Assembly (NCBI RefSeq): GCF_009856605.1
Contig: NZ_CP047242.1
Location: 3,106,001-3,170,000, forward strand
Source of the DNA: Trichormus variabilis 0441
GTDB taxonomy: Bacteria > Cyanobacteriota > Cyanobacteriia > Cyanobacteriales > Nostocaceae
Reading direction: 5' to 3'
Length of the DNA stretch: 64,000 nucleotides
The position numbers were made by a program, and so were the translations under genes. How positions within the stretch are numbered: position 1 is the stretch's first letter; the number at the start of each line of letters is the position of its first letter. The notes under the pieces are model-generated. The model saw only the letters and a program-made list of their open reading frames with translations. It was not told the DNA's origin and did not search any database. This document shows positions 1 to 8,458 of this stretch, piece by piece.

Positions 1-58
1 ACTAAGGACACATAGAGAAGATGATGGTTTTCTTTTGTGTTCTTATTACCTAATACAA

Positions 59-87
59 GGGGAACCACTATAATGCAGTGGTTCCCC
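59..87. terminator. Stem-loop 3' of psaL
   Basis: A perfect 11 bp stem (59-69 pairing with 77-87) with a 7 nt loop lies 18 bp past the psaL stop codon. It is probably the psaL terminator or a 3'-end stabilising hairpin. There is no strong T-run on the minus strand, so classic rho-independent termination is not certain. Confidence 0.6.
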
Positions 88-104
88 AATGATCAAAAAC
101 TAAA

Positions 105-623
105 TTAGCCTACTAGACCTTGAATTAAAGCAAAATTACTAGTCAAAAAGTAAGCAACTACCGCGCCACCAATACCACCAATTAAAAAAGCACTGGCAAA
201 GTTATTCCAGCCTTCTTTGGATTGGAAAGCATCAGGAGGATTGGGTACAGTAACACTGGCAAGAGCCTTGGGTGGATTGCTATTAGCGTACAAAGACAGA
301 GAAAGTGTGAAAAGCACCACCAAACCTATAGCACCTAACAAACCTGCTAAGTTAGCATTAGCTGCATCCCGCAGTGGACCTAATTTGGCAAAGGGGCCAA
401 ACAGAAAGTAACCATGAGCCATACCTACTTCTAATCCACGTCTAAAAGGGGTGAGACCTGGGCGATAGGCGGGTAGGTTGTTAATAAACCACTTGACTAA
501 GGGAGAAGCGTTAACCGGGGTTTCTAGGTTGCCCCATTGAGGATCGCGTCCTGCCGGAAAAACCACTTCCCGATTTCTGGGGTCACTGGGGAGATTTTTT
601 GATGCGTCTACTGCTTGCGCCAT
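105..623 (-). CDS. psaL: Photosystem I reaction centre subunit XI (PsaL)
   Basis: PsaL is the thylakoid subunit at the centre of the PSI trimer or tetramer and is needed for oligomer formation. The 172-residue product has the cyanobacterial PsaL pattern: a hydrophilic N-terminus, the stretch around NLPAYRPGLTPFRRGLEVG (about residues 49-67), a hydrophobic helix near 90-112 and a second at about 143-168. The ATG at 623 fits the family length. It lies downstream of psaF-psaJ on the same strand, separated by 270 bp that contain a hairpin, so it probably has its own promoter. Identification is by family recall and is very secure. Confidence 0.97.
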   Translation of the reverse strand: MAQAVDASKNLPSDPRNREVVFPAGRDPQWGNLETPVNASPLVKWFINNLPAYRPGLTPFRRGLEVGMAHGYFLFGPFAKLGPLRDAANANLAGLLGAIGLVVLFTLSLSLYANSNPPKALASVTVPNPPDAFQSKEGWNNFASAFLIGGIGGAVVAYFLTSNFALIQGLVG

Positions 624-741
624 ATTTTATGTTTGCCTCAAAAATACAATGGTGGCATTTTTATATTAATAATAATTGTAGCTAAGGACGTTTTTTATTC
701 GATAAGTTTAGAAAAATTAATTTAGATTACTTAAAATTATA

Positions 742-774
742 AAACTCGTAAGCTAATTCTAGCTTTACGAGTTT
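742..774. terminator. Hairpin between psaJ and psaL
   Basis: The arm at 742-754 pairs with 761-774 over 13 base pairs with one bulged T, closed by a 6 nt loop. It lies about 120 bp beyond psaJ on the minus strand and upstream of psaL. It most likely ends the psaF-psaJ transcript and separates it from psaL. The rest of the 624-893 interval is AT-rich, with no recognisable gene. Confidence 0.5.
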
Positions 775-893
775 CTAGAAATAATTTTTACTGCCTATTT
801 GAGTGATAATTTGACTAAATTAATAAAGCAAATTAATCACACAAAATAGGCTAAAAACAACAGATTAAACTGCCTTAAAATCCCTGTCTCAAC

Positions 894-1043
894 TTATGGT
901 AAGGGATGGAAAAGTAGATCTGGAAAAAAGCGATTGAATTCAATCAAAATCCCAGCCGTGATTATCAGCCAGATAGTAGCTGCAACTGGTGCTGTGGAAA
1001 TGAATTTAATTAGGTAGCTAGATTGGTCAGCTTTGTCTGCCAT
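894..1043 (-). CDS. psaJ: Photosystem I reaction centre subunit IX (PsaJ)
   Basis: PsaJ is a small single-helix PSI subunit that sits beside PsaF in the thylakoid membrane. Reading the minus strand from the ATG at 1043 gives 49 residues: [20 protein letters not shown], then a hydrophobic helix and a tail ending [14 protein letters not shown]. The conserved ending with the [10 protein letters not shown] core is diagnostic. It begins 37 bp after the psaF stop, so psaF-psaJ form an operon, the usual cyanobacterial arrangement. The gene is below the length cut-off of many ORF finders. Confidence 0.97.
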   Translation of the reverse strand: MADKADQSSYLIKFISTAPVAATIWLIITAGILIEFNRFFPDLLFHPLP

Positions 1044-1080
1044 GATTTATTCTCCAAACGAACAAATTGATTAGGTGGAA

Positions 1081-1575
1081 TTAGCGGGGAGAAACAGTGA
1101 TTTCAGAGTCCTTAGCAGTTAATTCTCCAGAAAGAAGTTCTTTAACTGCGGCTGCTGGCCAAGCAAAGCCGGTAGCGATAATGGGTAGCGCAAGACCCAA
1201 ATCGAGTTGGATCTCTTTTTGTTCAGTATCTGAGTCCTTTTTGATTGCTTGTAGGTAAGCACGACCTACCCAACCAATCCAACCGGCAATGTAGAGGAAG
1301 AGAATGCTGGGAATTAGAAAATCACCAGCACGATCAAGACGACCATCAACAATCAGGTGAGGATAGCCTTCCGGACCACAAAGCGCTTGAGAATAACGCT
1401 CAAAACGTTTTTGTCCTGATTGGGGGTCTGCTGTAGTATTGCGGGCATTTTTTGCCAGTGCTTGAAATGCGGGATTTTCTGCACAAGGTGTCAGATCAGC
1501 TCCCAGGGCTTTGGCTGGGGGAGCGAAACTGAATGACAGACAAATCACTAAAATCAAAGCAAACAATCGACGCAT
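1081..1575 (-). CDS. psaF: Photosystem I reaction centre subunit III precursor (PsaF)
   Basis: PsaF is the lumen-exposed PSI subunit near the plastocyanin/cytochrome c6 docking side. The 164-residue product starts [20 protein letters not shown], a Sec signal peptide probably cut after AKA, and continues with a mature lumenal domain beginning DLTPC, with a second Cys near the LCGPEG stretch. A hydrophobic helix follows ([20 protein letters not shown]). The open frame extends upstream to 1638, but the ATG at 1575 is preceded by AAAGGAAAC and gives the expected signal peptide, so I chose it. It is first in the psaF-psaJ operon. Confidence 0.96.
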   Translation of the reverse strand: MRRLFALILVICLSFSFAPPAKALGADLTPCAENPAFQALAKNARNTTADPQSGQKRFERYSQALCGPEGYPHLIVDGRLDRAGDFLIPSILFLYIAGWIGWVGRAYLQAIKKDSDTEQKEIQLDLGLALPIIATGFAWPAAAVKELLSGELTAKDSEITVSPR

Positions 1576-1734
1576 GGATTTGTTTCCTTTTATTACACAA
1601 GAAAAAGTTTTTTGTACAAAACGAAGCGGCTTGTACATTCTTGATTTGCTTAACTAGCAAGTCATCATACTCTTGCGTGGGAATCGAGTAAAGTTTAAGT
1701 AAATAAAAGTTAAAGCTTCTCAAACAAATCTTTA

Positions 1735-1852
1735 GAGAGTGCTGAGTACCGAGTAGTAAGTGCTGAGTAAAATTTCTCATGATTAGGGAAAATTATTTTA
1801 GACCTCATACCCGGAAACTCAGGACTCAAGACTCAGCACTCATTACTTCTTC
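1735..1852. repeat. Short degenerate tandem repeats (GTGCTGAGTA / GACTCA type)
   Basis: The psaF-tsaD interval carries irregular repeats such as GTGCTGAGTAC, GTGCTGAGTAA, then GGACTCA, AGACTCA, GCACTCA. These are the short tandem repeats common between Nostoc genes. Relatives occur at 4825-4870, 39770-39800 and 44784-44825. No gene is visible here. Confidence 0.6.
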
Positions 1853-1858
1853 GTAGCA

Positions 1859-2899
1859 ATGACAACTGTTTTAGCAATCGAAACTAGCTGTGATGAAACT
1901 GCCGTGGCAATTGTTAACAATCGTCAAGTTTGCAGCAGTATCATAGCTTCACAAATTCCAGTCCACCAGCAGTACGGTGGAGTGGTACCGGAGGTAGCCT
2001 CACGAGCGCACTTGGAAACGATAAATGACGCGATCGCTCAAGCGATGGATCAAGCTCAACTAGGTTGGGATAAAATCGATGGGATCGCTGCCACTTGTGC
2101 GCCTGGACTTGTAGGAGCGCTGTTAGTGGGGCTAACTGCTGCCAAAACTTTAGCAATCTTACACAATAAACCATTTTTGGGAGTTCACCACCTTGAAGGT
2201 CACATCTACGCGACTTATTTGAGTGAGCCAACTTTAGATCCCCCTTTTCTTAGCTTACTGGTTTCTGGGGGACATACAAGCTTAATTTACGTTAAGGAAT
2301 GTGGCAGGTATGAAAGTCTGGGTGAAACTCGTGATGATGCTGCTGGGGAAGCTTTTGACAAAGTAGCTAGGCTATTAAAGCTGGGTTATCCTGGCGGCCC
2401 AGTCATTGATAAACTAGCGCAAACAGGTAATTCTCAAGCCTTTGCGTTGCCGGAAGGAAAAGTGTCCTTAGCTGGTGGGGGATATCATCCCTATGATGGC
2501 AGTTTTAGCGGCTTAAAGACGGCTGTACTGCGTTTAGTGCAGCAATTAGAGAGGGATGGAGATCCATTGCCTATAGAGGACATTTCCGCCAGCTTCCAGG
2601 CGACAGTAGCCAAGGCATTAACCAAGAGAGCGATCGCCTGTGCTTTAGACTATGGTCTAGATACCATTGCTGTAGGTGGTGGGGTAGCCGCTAACAGTGG
2701 TTTGAGACAGCACCTACAAGCAGCAGCCACCGCAAATAATCTCCGCGTCCTCTTTCCCCCCCTAAAATTCTGTACCGATAACGCCGCCATGATAGCCTGC
2801 GCTGCCGCCGATCACTTATCACGGGGTCATCTATCCCCCATCACCTTAGGCGTAGAGTCACGCCTCAGTCTTAGCCAAGTGATGAAGTTATATCAGTAA
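1859..2899 (+). CDS. tsaD: tRNA N6-threonylcarbamoyladenosine transferase TsaD
   Basis: TsaD (old names Gcp, YgjD) is the Kae1-family subunit that transfers threonylcarbamoyl to A37 of ANN-decoding tRNAs to make t6A. The 346-residue length is typical. The ASKHA start [13 protein letters not shown] is at residues 5-17. The metal-binding H111-x3-H115 lies in [18 protein letters not shown] follows, and a late [11 protein letters not shown] stretch closes the nucleotide site. Its partner in the pathway, TsaC, is encoded 5.6 kb downstream in this window. The ATG at 1859 is the first plausible start. It is a single-gene unit, followed directly by a palindrome. Confidence 0.97.
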   Translation: MTTVLAIETSCDETAVAIVNNRQVCSSIIASQIPVHQQYGGVVPEVASRAHLETINDAIAQAMDQAQLGWDKIDGIAATCAPGLVGALLVGLTAAKTLAILHNKPFLGVHHLEGHIYATYLSEPTLDPPFLSLLVSGGHTSLIYVKECGRYESLGETRDDAAGEAFDKVARLLKLGYPGGPVIDKLAQTGNSQAFALPEGKVSLAGGGYHPYDGSFSGLKTAVLRLVQQLERDGDPLPIEDISASFQATVAKALTKRAIACALDYGLDTIAVGGGVAANSGLRQHLQAAATANNLRVLFPPLKFCTDNAAMIACAAADHLSRGHLSPITLGVESRLSLSQVMKLYQ

Positions 2900-2923
2900 A
2901 GACGCGATTAATCGCGTCTTTAC
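2896..2923. repeat. 28 bp perfect palindrome at tsaD 3' end
   Basis: The sequence is perfectly self-complementary over 2896-2923. Its core, AGACGCGATTAATCGCGTCT, recurs at 44418-44437, and the flank (TACAATT, TCAG) is also shared. It overlaps the last bases of tsaD and could serve as its terminator, but the second copy marks it as a dispersed palindrome family. Confidence 0.8.
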
Positions 2924-2970
2924 AATTATCAGAGACACGGTCTGTAAAATTGTCAGAGACTGTTGACCCA

Positions 2971-3885
2971 TTACCCATGACCAATGACCAATGACTTAAT
3001 ATGACTAGCAACCGCATCTGGTTGTTCTAACATTGCCAAATGTCCACAATCAGGAATTTCAATCACGTTATCACCACAGTATTGGAAAAGTGGATGAAAA
3101 CTCGCTAAGTGGCGAACATATTTGGGTTCCATCACCTTATCGTCAGTGCCAGCCAGGAAATAAACTGGCTGCTTTAACTGAGATACTAGCTTTGGTAATC
3201 GATTAACTTCATCCTCTGTTGTGGAATCTAGCAAAGCACCTAAAGCTGCTTCAGGGTCAGCTACAACAAAATCTATTACACGCTGACGCGCCCACTGGCG
3301 ATCCAGGGGACGAGATACACTAGCTCTGGTGAATAATAAGTCAATTAGAGGCAATTGGGACAACCAACGCGGACGGACTTGTAAAAATCTTTGTCCTGCC
3401 ATCCGGAACTGTTCAAACGCTTCTTTCAGGTAAATACCGCCACCTGCGTTAATACAAATGACACCCTTAATCCGTTGAGGAATTTGAGCAGCTGCCCATA
3501 GAGCGATAGTACCTCCCAACGAATGACCAACAAGCCAAGCACTGGTAATATTTAGCTGTTCCAACAGGGCTGCCAAATCTTGAGCATAAGCTGCTGGTGT
3601 ATACAGAGAATCAAAAGATAAATTAATCTCTTGAAGAGACTGAGCAGATAAACTGGCAGAACTTGATCCCCGATGAAAATCAGTTTCTAGCTGTGACTGA
3701 GACTCTCCAAAGCCTCGTAAATCATAAGACAGACACTGAAAGTCAACTGACAAGCGAGAAGTCACAGGTTGCCAGTATCCACGGCTATTGAGCCAACCGT
3801 GAATAAATACTAAAGCATCTGGGTAGGATGTAGGAGCTGTCAGCTCGTAGGCGTGTGGAAAGCCTAAGATTTCAATAGTTGCCAT
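2971..3885 (-). CDS. Alpha/beta hydrolase
   Basis: This is a cytosolic serine hydrolase of the alpha/beta fold; the substrate is unknown. It shows the oxyanion HG at residues 29-30, a nucleophile elbow G-H-S-L-G-G with Ser122, an acid candidate Asp248/249 in AGTDDK, and a catalytic His282 in CGHLAMLEQPD. At 304 residues it is normal length for the family. A Ser-rich insertion (about 66-90) precedes the elbow. The last residues are encoded inside CCAATGA heptamer repeats, so the C-terminus (VIGHG) is probably repeat-derived rather than conserved. It is followed on the minus side by the tsaD palindrome. Confidence 0.85.
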   Translation of the reverse strand: MATIEILGFPHAYELTAPTSYPDALVFIHGWLNSRGYWQPVTSRLSVDFQCLSYDLRGFGESQSQLETDFHRGSSSASLSAQSLQEINLSFDSLYTPAAYAQDLAALLEQLNITSAWLVGHSLGGTIALWAAAQIPQRIKGVICINAGGGIYLKEAFEQFRMAGQRFLQVRPRWLSQLPLIDLLFTRASVSRPLDRQWARQRVIDFVVADPEAALGALLDSTTEDEVNRLPKLVSQLKQPVYFLAGTDDKVMEPKYVRHLASFHPLFQYCGDNVIEIPDCGHLAMLEQPDAVASHIKSLVIGHG

Positions 3886-4016
3886 ATTTATATCGTAACC
3901 CTAAGGGTGGGCGCGACTGAAATAAGCAATTCAAAATTCAAAATGAAAATAGAGTTTAGGGCTTAGGAGATCAGTACGCTCTGTAGTCCCTAATCCCTAG
4001 TCCTTACTACTTACCA

Positions 4017-4736
4017 TCATTTCCCCAACAACCTTTGGCGTACCCCTTCAGCAATTTTGTGTCCTAAATATTCAGGAATAAGGCTTTCATTTGGTCCCAA
4101 CAAATAGAGAATTAGCCGAGTCCGTCCGCGCCAAACTAGTAAATTCGCATTAACTACTAGTAAATCTTCCTGCCAAATGGCGTACATAACTTTGTAAAAT
4201 AATCCCGGTTGATTGTCAGCTTCAATCACCAAAGCAGGGAGATGAAAAACCGGATCAACATAGAATTCAGTCTGTACTTGTTCTAAACCCACATCTAGGT
4301 TGAATTCCACAGCCAACATCTCTTCTACCTCAAACCGCCCTCCCAAAGCCTCACGAATGGCGCGGCAAACGTTTTCTGCGGTTTTCTCTGTTAAGGCTTT
4401 ACTGCCACGCGATACCAAAAGTTTGATAAAAACTAACATCGGGGGTCTAATTTGTCCATATAGACTCAGACCGTGAATAGTTAGTCCGTAAGCGGCTAGT
4501 ACACCGAAAATATCACTGAGAAGAAATGACTGATTGCGGTAGGCAAAATGCAGCGCACTTTTACTACCTTCCGGCTTCAACTCAATTACGGCACGTTTGG
4601 TTTTATAGAGACGATAAGCTAGCCGCAAATTTTGCAGTTGAATCTCACTGCTTACAAATTGTTCATAGAACTGGGGAAACGCTCGATTAAAGCGTTTGAG
4701 AAGTTCCAGTGTCGAAGATTTTAAACCAGAAGCCAT
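4017..4736 (-). CDS. ACT-domain-like cyanobacterial protein
   Basis: I do not recognise a named gene. The 239-residue product is soluble. It has two regions that read like ACT folds: about 62-125 (FLLSDIFGVLAAYGLTIHGL, with a later helix) and about 165-235 (PALVIEADNQPGLFYKVMYA, then LLVVNANLLVWRGRTRLILY). The second copy resembles the C-terminal ACT repeats of GlnD. ACT domains bind amino acids or other small ligands, so a regulatory role is plausible, but there is no attached enzyme. It stands alone, with the hydrolase gene 131 bp downstream on the same strand. Confidence 0.6.
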   Translation of the reverse strand: MASGLKSSTLELLKRFNRAFPQFYEQFVSSEIQLQNLRLAYRLYKTKRAVIELKPEGSKSALHFAYRNQSFLLSDIFGVLAAYGLTIHGLSLYGQIRPPMLVFIKLLVSRGSKALTEKTAENVCRAIREALGGRFEVEEMLAVEFNLDVGLEQVQTEFYVDPVFHLPALVIEADNQPGLFYKVMYAIWQEDLLVVNANLLVWRGRTRLILYLLGPNESLIPEYLGHKIAEGVRQRLLGK

Positions 4737-5117
4737 CGTAGTGTAAGACTCGCTTGCTTTTATCGCCTGGAGACTGGGGACTGGAAATCAGTGGTAAACC
4801 TAAGTAAATCGTAAATAAAATACTCAGTACTTAGTACTCAACACTGCCCAATACTCAATACCTAATCTCTTTTATATACAATTCACTCTTTAGATACTCT
4901 CGTTTTGAGGAATTTGTCCTAGCCTTTACAACAAAGTGCTAAAGTTGAAAATAATTGGTGTGAAAAACTCCGTAACGGGCTGTCACCATTGAAAGTCCCA
5001 AAGACTTCTCACAAAATTGAGTGTAAGGGCTAAACAATGGTACTTGCTTTGTCAGGTGTGAATCAACACTCTCGATAGTGGACACCAATTTAGTTATACT
5101 ACCCGAACCGCGTTGGC
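4737..5117. other. Intergenic, divergent promoters
   Basis: This 381 bp gap separates two divergent genes. It holds loose ACTCAGTACT/ACTCAACACT repeats around 4825-4870. No ORF or RNA gene was recognised; promoters for both neighbours must lie here, but I cannot place them. Confidence 0.5.
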
Positions 5118-5669
5118 ATGGGTTTTTGGAAAACTTGGTTTAGTACTCCTGAATCTGCGACAAGTAGAACACAACCGCTTGAAGAACATACAGTAGACGC
5201 TACGGGCAACTCTAATCCGAAAAGCGACGCTTCGGCAGCTACAAGAAATGCGGAACGTATCGTTTTTAGCACCGAGCGAGATATTGATCTGTATGAACTC
5301 GAAGAACTTTGTGATGCTGTAGGTTGGTCACGTCGTCCCTTAAGGAAAGTAAAGAAAGCCATTGAGCATAGTTTTCTCGTAGCCACAATGTGGCAAGTGC
5401 GAGGAAACCAAAGGCGGCTGATTGGTTTTGCCCGTGCTACCTCAGATCACGCTTTTAATGCCACTATTTGGGATGTGGTAGTTCACCCAGATTTTCAAGG
5501 TAAAGGACTGGGTAAAGCTTTGATGAAGTATGTACTTAAAAAACTCAGGAGTGAAGAAATTAGTAATGTGACCCTTTTTGCTGATCCTCATGTTGTAGAC
5601 TTCTACAGGACTATGGGTTTTATGCCAGATCCGGAAGGCATCAAAGGTATGTTTTGGTATCCTCATTAA
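5118..5669 (+). CDS. GNAT acetyltransferase, plastid NSI/SNAT-like
   Basis: This is a GCN5-related N-acetyltransferase. After a polar, probably disordered 50-residue N-terminus comes the fold, with acetyl-CoA loop [11 protein letters not shown] near residues 127-137 and a C-terminus ending [13 protein letters not shown]. From family knowledge, that ending and the [11 protein letters not shown] stretch resemble the plant chloroplast acetyltransferases NSI/GNAT2 and SNAT, which act on lysines, N-termini or serotonin. The substrate here is unknown. A paralogue is encoded at 10042-10512 and shares GFARATSD and ATIWDVV. The ATG at 5118 is assumed; a start closer to the fold cannot be excluded. Confidence 0.8.
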   Translation: MGFWKTWFSTPESATSRTQPLEEHTVDATGNSNPKSDASAATRNAERIVFSTERDIDLYELEELCDAVGWSRRPLRKVKKAIEHSFLVATMWQVRGNQRRLIGFARATSDHAFNATIWDVVVHPDFQGKGLGKALMKYVLKKLRSEEISNVTLFADPHVVDFYRTMGFMPDPEGIKGMFWYPH

Positions 5670-5747
5670 ATTTTTTCGGGAAAGAAACATAGCCAATATC
5701 TAAAAAATCAGCTATGATAGCTAAAGCTTGTGTGAATAAAGTGAAAT

Positions 5748-5821
5748 CGGGATGTAGCGCAGCTTGGTAGCGCGCCTGCTTTGGGAGCAGGATGCCGCAG
5801 GTTCAAATCCTGTCATCCCGA
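5748..5821 (+). tRNA. tRNA-Pro (TGG anticodon)
   Basis: The 74 nt cloverleaf has acceptor arms CGGGATG/CATCCCG, D-arm GCGC...GCGC with the AGCTTGGTA loop, anticodon stem CCTGC/GCAGG with loop TTTGGGA (anticodon 5782-5784) and T-arm GCAGG-TTCAAAT-CCTGT. The discriminator base is A at 5821, and CCA is not encoded. It is followed 12 bp later by a strong terminator. Confidence 0.97.
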
Positions 5822-5833
5822 TTAGAATTACTG

Positions 5834-5880
5834 ATAAGAAAAAACCATACCTCTGAAAACGAGGTATGGTTTTTTCTTAT
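5834..5880 (+). terminator. Terminator of tRNA-Pro
   Basis: A perfect 20 bp stem (5834-5853 with 5861-5880) with a 7 nt loop and an A-rich/T-rich base (TTTTTTCTTAT on the plus strand). It is immediately downstream of the tRNA. Confidence 0.85.
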
Positions 5881-6471
5881 GATAAAAATCAGAACAATTA
5901 AAATTTACTATGCCACTACTCAATTAATATTTTCAAAATACTATTAATACCTGTATTTACACTGAAAATCTTAAATTAATCATTTTATAACTATCGCCTA
6001 TTAAGAAAGAATTACAAAGAATTTTTTGTAAAATTAAAATCTAAAAACTAAATATATATGTATAAAATCGAGCAGCAAAGTAACTAGCAATAGGAGGAAC
6101 GATTAGTGGTTAAAAGCGTCCTCATATTTGGATAAGGGCAATAAAATGACATTGACCGTATTTACCAAAGCGGGAAAGTTTTCTGCCCGGTGGCGGCTAT
6201 ATTTAACAGGCATCTACATGAATGTGTAGTAAATAGTTAAGCAAAACTGAGAAAAGTATAACTAAGAGTACGGTCAACAGGCAGCAACGATAAGACAACT
6301 ATCCTTGAGAGTTGGAAAATCTAGTGCTTTAAGAGTAGATTAGGAGCATTTCACAACTACCACAACTTTTCTCATTTTCAAGAGATTGATATATAACTAA
6401 GACGGGTTGGTGGCGTGTAAATCCAACAATTTGTCTAACTCAACTGGAACACATTAAGACGAGGAATACTC
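5881..6471. other. Long leader/intergenic region before tic22
   Basis: This 591 bp AT-rich stretch separates the tRNA terminator from tic22. It contains a strong Shine-Dalgarno AGGAGG (6092-6097) eight bases before a GTG (6106) that opens only a 9-codon frame ending at 6135. A 27-codon frame follows at 6146-6229. The tic22 promoter is presumably here, but no box is convincing. Confidence 0.5.
6146..6229 (+). CDS. Possible small/leader ORF (27 aa)
   Basis: ATG at 6146, preceded by GATAAGGGCAATAA, opens a 27-residue basic peptide (MTLTVFTKAGKFSARWRLYL, ending TGIYMNV). It lies in the long leader before tic22. It might be a leader peptide or chance; there is no homology I recognise. Confidence 0.2.
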   Translation: MTLTVFTKAGKFSARWRLYLTGIYMNV

Positions 6472-7302
6472 ATGAAAGCATTGGTTCGCTGGGGCGCAAC
6501 ACTAGGTTTAGTTGGAAGTACTTTACTCGGAACATTATCTTTAGGTAGCCTTCCAGCAGTAGCATTATCAGAACAACAAATCAAAGAAAAGTTGGATAGC
6601 GTACCTATTTATTTAGTTACAAATGAAAAAGGCTTACCATTAAGCCGTCCTTTACCAAACGCGCAAAACGGACAAAAGGCCGGTGGTTCAATCACTGGGG
6701 CTTATATGAGTCGGCAGGAAGCTCAGGCTTTTATTAACGAACTGCGCAACGCCAAAAATAAAGATCCCAAGATGCAGGAAATCGTTAAAAGCCTACAGGT
6801 GACCGCAGTGCCACTAGGGGTGATTTATCAACAGTTGCAACAAACAAAAAAAGACCCTAATCGCCTGTTATTTGCTTTTAAACCTGTAGACCAGGAAATT
6901 AAAGGGGCAATGGATTTATTGCGCCAAAGTGGTCAACAGGTAAATCAGTTTAAGAGTGTACCGATGTTTGCTGTGAGATTTGCGCCAGATCAGGGTTATG
7001 TGCCAATCAAAGTAGGTACTGGCAACGAACAAGTTGTCCCACTATTTTTGAGTAAACAGGATGCACAAGGCTTATTGGGGCAAGTCAAGCCAAAACATCC
7101 AAAGGCGGATATTCAAGTTCTAGACATAGACGGCGTGCTACAGACATTACAAGATAAGAATGATCCTTGGCTCAATCAAGTTGTATTAGTGCCATCTCCA
7201 GAATCGAGAGAATATATTAGGACTCTACCGAAAGACAAAGCGCCTAACACTCCTGCTGCTCCTAATCGTAACAATAATAATTCCCGACCGAATTCACGTT
7301 AG
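6472..7302 (+). CDS. tic22: Tic22-like periplasmic/lumenal protein
   Basis: This is the cyanobacterial homologue of chloroplast Tic22, a soluble chaperone-like factor of the periplasm and thylakoid lumen implicated in outer-membrane biogenesis (the Anabaena protein Alr0114 was studied structurally, from memory). The 276-residue product has a signal peptide (residues 1-31, cut near AVALS). It then has two alike halves, each with a V-P-x-[YF] strand and a GxxxSRQEAQAF / FLSKQDAQGLL helix. The N/P-rich tail is disordered. The start ATG at 6472 is preceded by GACGAGGAATACTC. prmC begins three bases after its stop, so the two are probably co-transcribed. Confidence 0.88.
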   Translation: MKALVRWGATLGLVGSTLLGTLSLGSLPAVALSEQQIKEKLDSVPIYLVTNEKGLPLSRPLPNAQNGQKAGGSITGAYMSRQEAQAFINELRNAKNKDPKMQEIVKSLQVTAVPLGVIYQQLQQTKKDPNRLLFAFKPVDQEIKGAMDLLRQSGQQVNQFKSVPMFAVRFAPDQGYVPIKVGTGNEQVVPLFLSKQDAQGLLGQVKPKHPKADIQVLDIDGVLQTLQDKNDPWLNQVVLVPSPESREYIRTLPKDKAPNTPAAPNRNNNNSRPNSR

Positions 7303-7304
7303 GC

Positions 7305-8231
7305 ATGACAAATCGACAGGCAAATGTAGTTTCTGGTTTACAACTTTGGCAGTGGCGCATCAAAGCAAATCAAGCAGCGATCGCTCACAATATTCCCATA
7401 GTAGAAGTTGATTGGCTATTGCAGGAAATAGCTGGTTTAGACCGCTTGGCACTGCGTTTAGAGTCGTTTAAAGACTGCTCTGAAGTGCCGATGGGTTTAT
7501 CTCTGGACAAGTTAGACCAACTTTGGCAAAGGCGATTAGGCGATCGCTTACCCGTACAGTACATCGCTGGAGTCACACCTTGGCGCAACTTCAGACTTAC
7601 GGTGTCGAGTGCTGTTTTGATTCCCAGACCAGAAACTGAGTGCTTGATTGATTTAGCTGTAGCTGCTGTTGCGAACAGTGAATCGGCTTTGCAGTTACAG
7701 CAAGGACATTGGGTAGACTTGGGAACTGGTAGTGGGGCGATCGCTTTGGGGTTAGCTGATGCTTTCCCTGAAGCCACAATTCATGCTGTAGATTGCAGTT
7801 TAGAAGCTTTGGCGATCGCCCAGCAAAATGCCCAGAACACAGGTTTGGTTGATAGAATGCGGTTTTATCAGGGTCGCTGGTGGGAGCCTTTAACTTTGCT
7901 GAAAGGTCAATTTAGCGGTATGGTATCTAACCCTCCTTATATTCCCAGCGACATCGTGCCTACGCTACAACCAGAAGTAGTAAACCATGAACCACATTTA
8001 GCCTTAGATGGCGGTGCGGATGGCTTAGATGCCATCCGCCATCTAATAGAAGTTGCCCCCAGTTATTTACGACCTGAGGGTATATGGTTAATTGAAATGA
8101 TGGCAGGTCAAGCGGAAGCGGTACAGGCTTTGTTGCTTCAACAGGGCAGTTATAGTAACATTCAAATCCATTCTGACTTAGCTGGTATTGAGCGTTTCGC
8201 TTTAGCTGAAATAGCAAGAGGGATGGTTTGA
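7305..8231 (+). CDS. prmC: Peptide chain release factor N5-glutamine methyltransferase
   Basis: PrmC (HemK) methylates the GGQ glutamine of release factors RF1 and RF2 using SAM. The 308-residue protein has an N-terminal helical RF-binding domain (1-80), the linker motif IPRPETE (106-112), SAM loop DLGTGSG (138-144) and catalytic N209-P-P-Y212. These are all the hallmarks, and the length is near normal. It starts two bases after the tic22 stop, which suggests translational coupling. The gene is rich in GCGATCGC octamers, like most of the window. Confidence 0.95.
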   Translation: MTNRQANVVSGLQLWQWRIKANQAAIAHNIPIVEVDWLLQEIAGLDRLALRLESFKDCSEVPMGLSLDKLDQLWQRRLGDRLPVQYIAGVTPWRNFRLTVSSAVLIPRPETECLIDLAVAAVANSESALQLQQGHWVDLGTGSGAIALGLADAFPEATIHAVDCSLEALAIAQQNAQNTGLVDRMRFYQGRWWEPLTLLKGQFSGMVSNPPYIPSDIVPTLQPEVVNHEPHLALDGGADGLDAIRHLIEVAPSYLRPEGIWLIEMMAGQAEAVQALLLQQGSYSNIQIHSDLAGIERFALAEIARGMV

Positions 8232-8413
8232 CTATTGGCTGTGGACTATTGACAAAAAAGCCAGAAAATTAGTCACACTGCGTAAGTCCTATTCAAGACA
8301 AATTTTGTAGCTTTAGTTTTCCGTAGGGTATTTTGAATTGATTTAGGAGAAGAAAAAAAGTGAAACAGCATTAATTCAAGCCCCTGGATTTATCCGTGGG
8401 GTATTTAATTTTA

Positions 8414-8445
8414 AATTTTGAATTTTGAATTTTGAATTTTGAATT
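8414..8445. repeat. AATTTTG heptamer tandem repeat
   Basis: Four exact AATTTTG units (8414-8441) and a partial fifth. The same heptamer is found five times at 58035-58069. The repeat sits directly before tsaC and affects its start call. Confidence 0.9.
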
Positions 8446-8458
8446 GGAGCGAAGCGAC

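Noticed and set aside
1496..1780. Minus-strand ORF overlapping the psaF start
   Set aside because: Overlaps psaF out of frame and contains the repeat zone; Cys/Phe-rich composition is not protein-like.
2041..2050. GCGATCGC octamers as regulatory sites
   Set aside because: These HIP1 octamers occur throughout genes and gaps of cyanobacterial genomes and are not specific operators.
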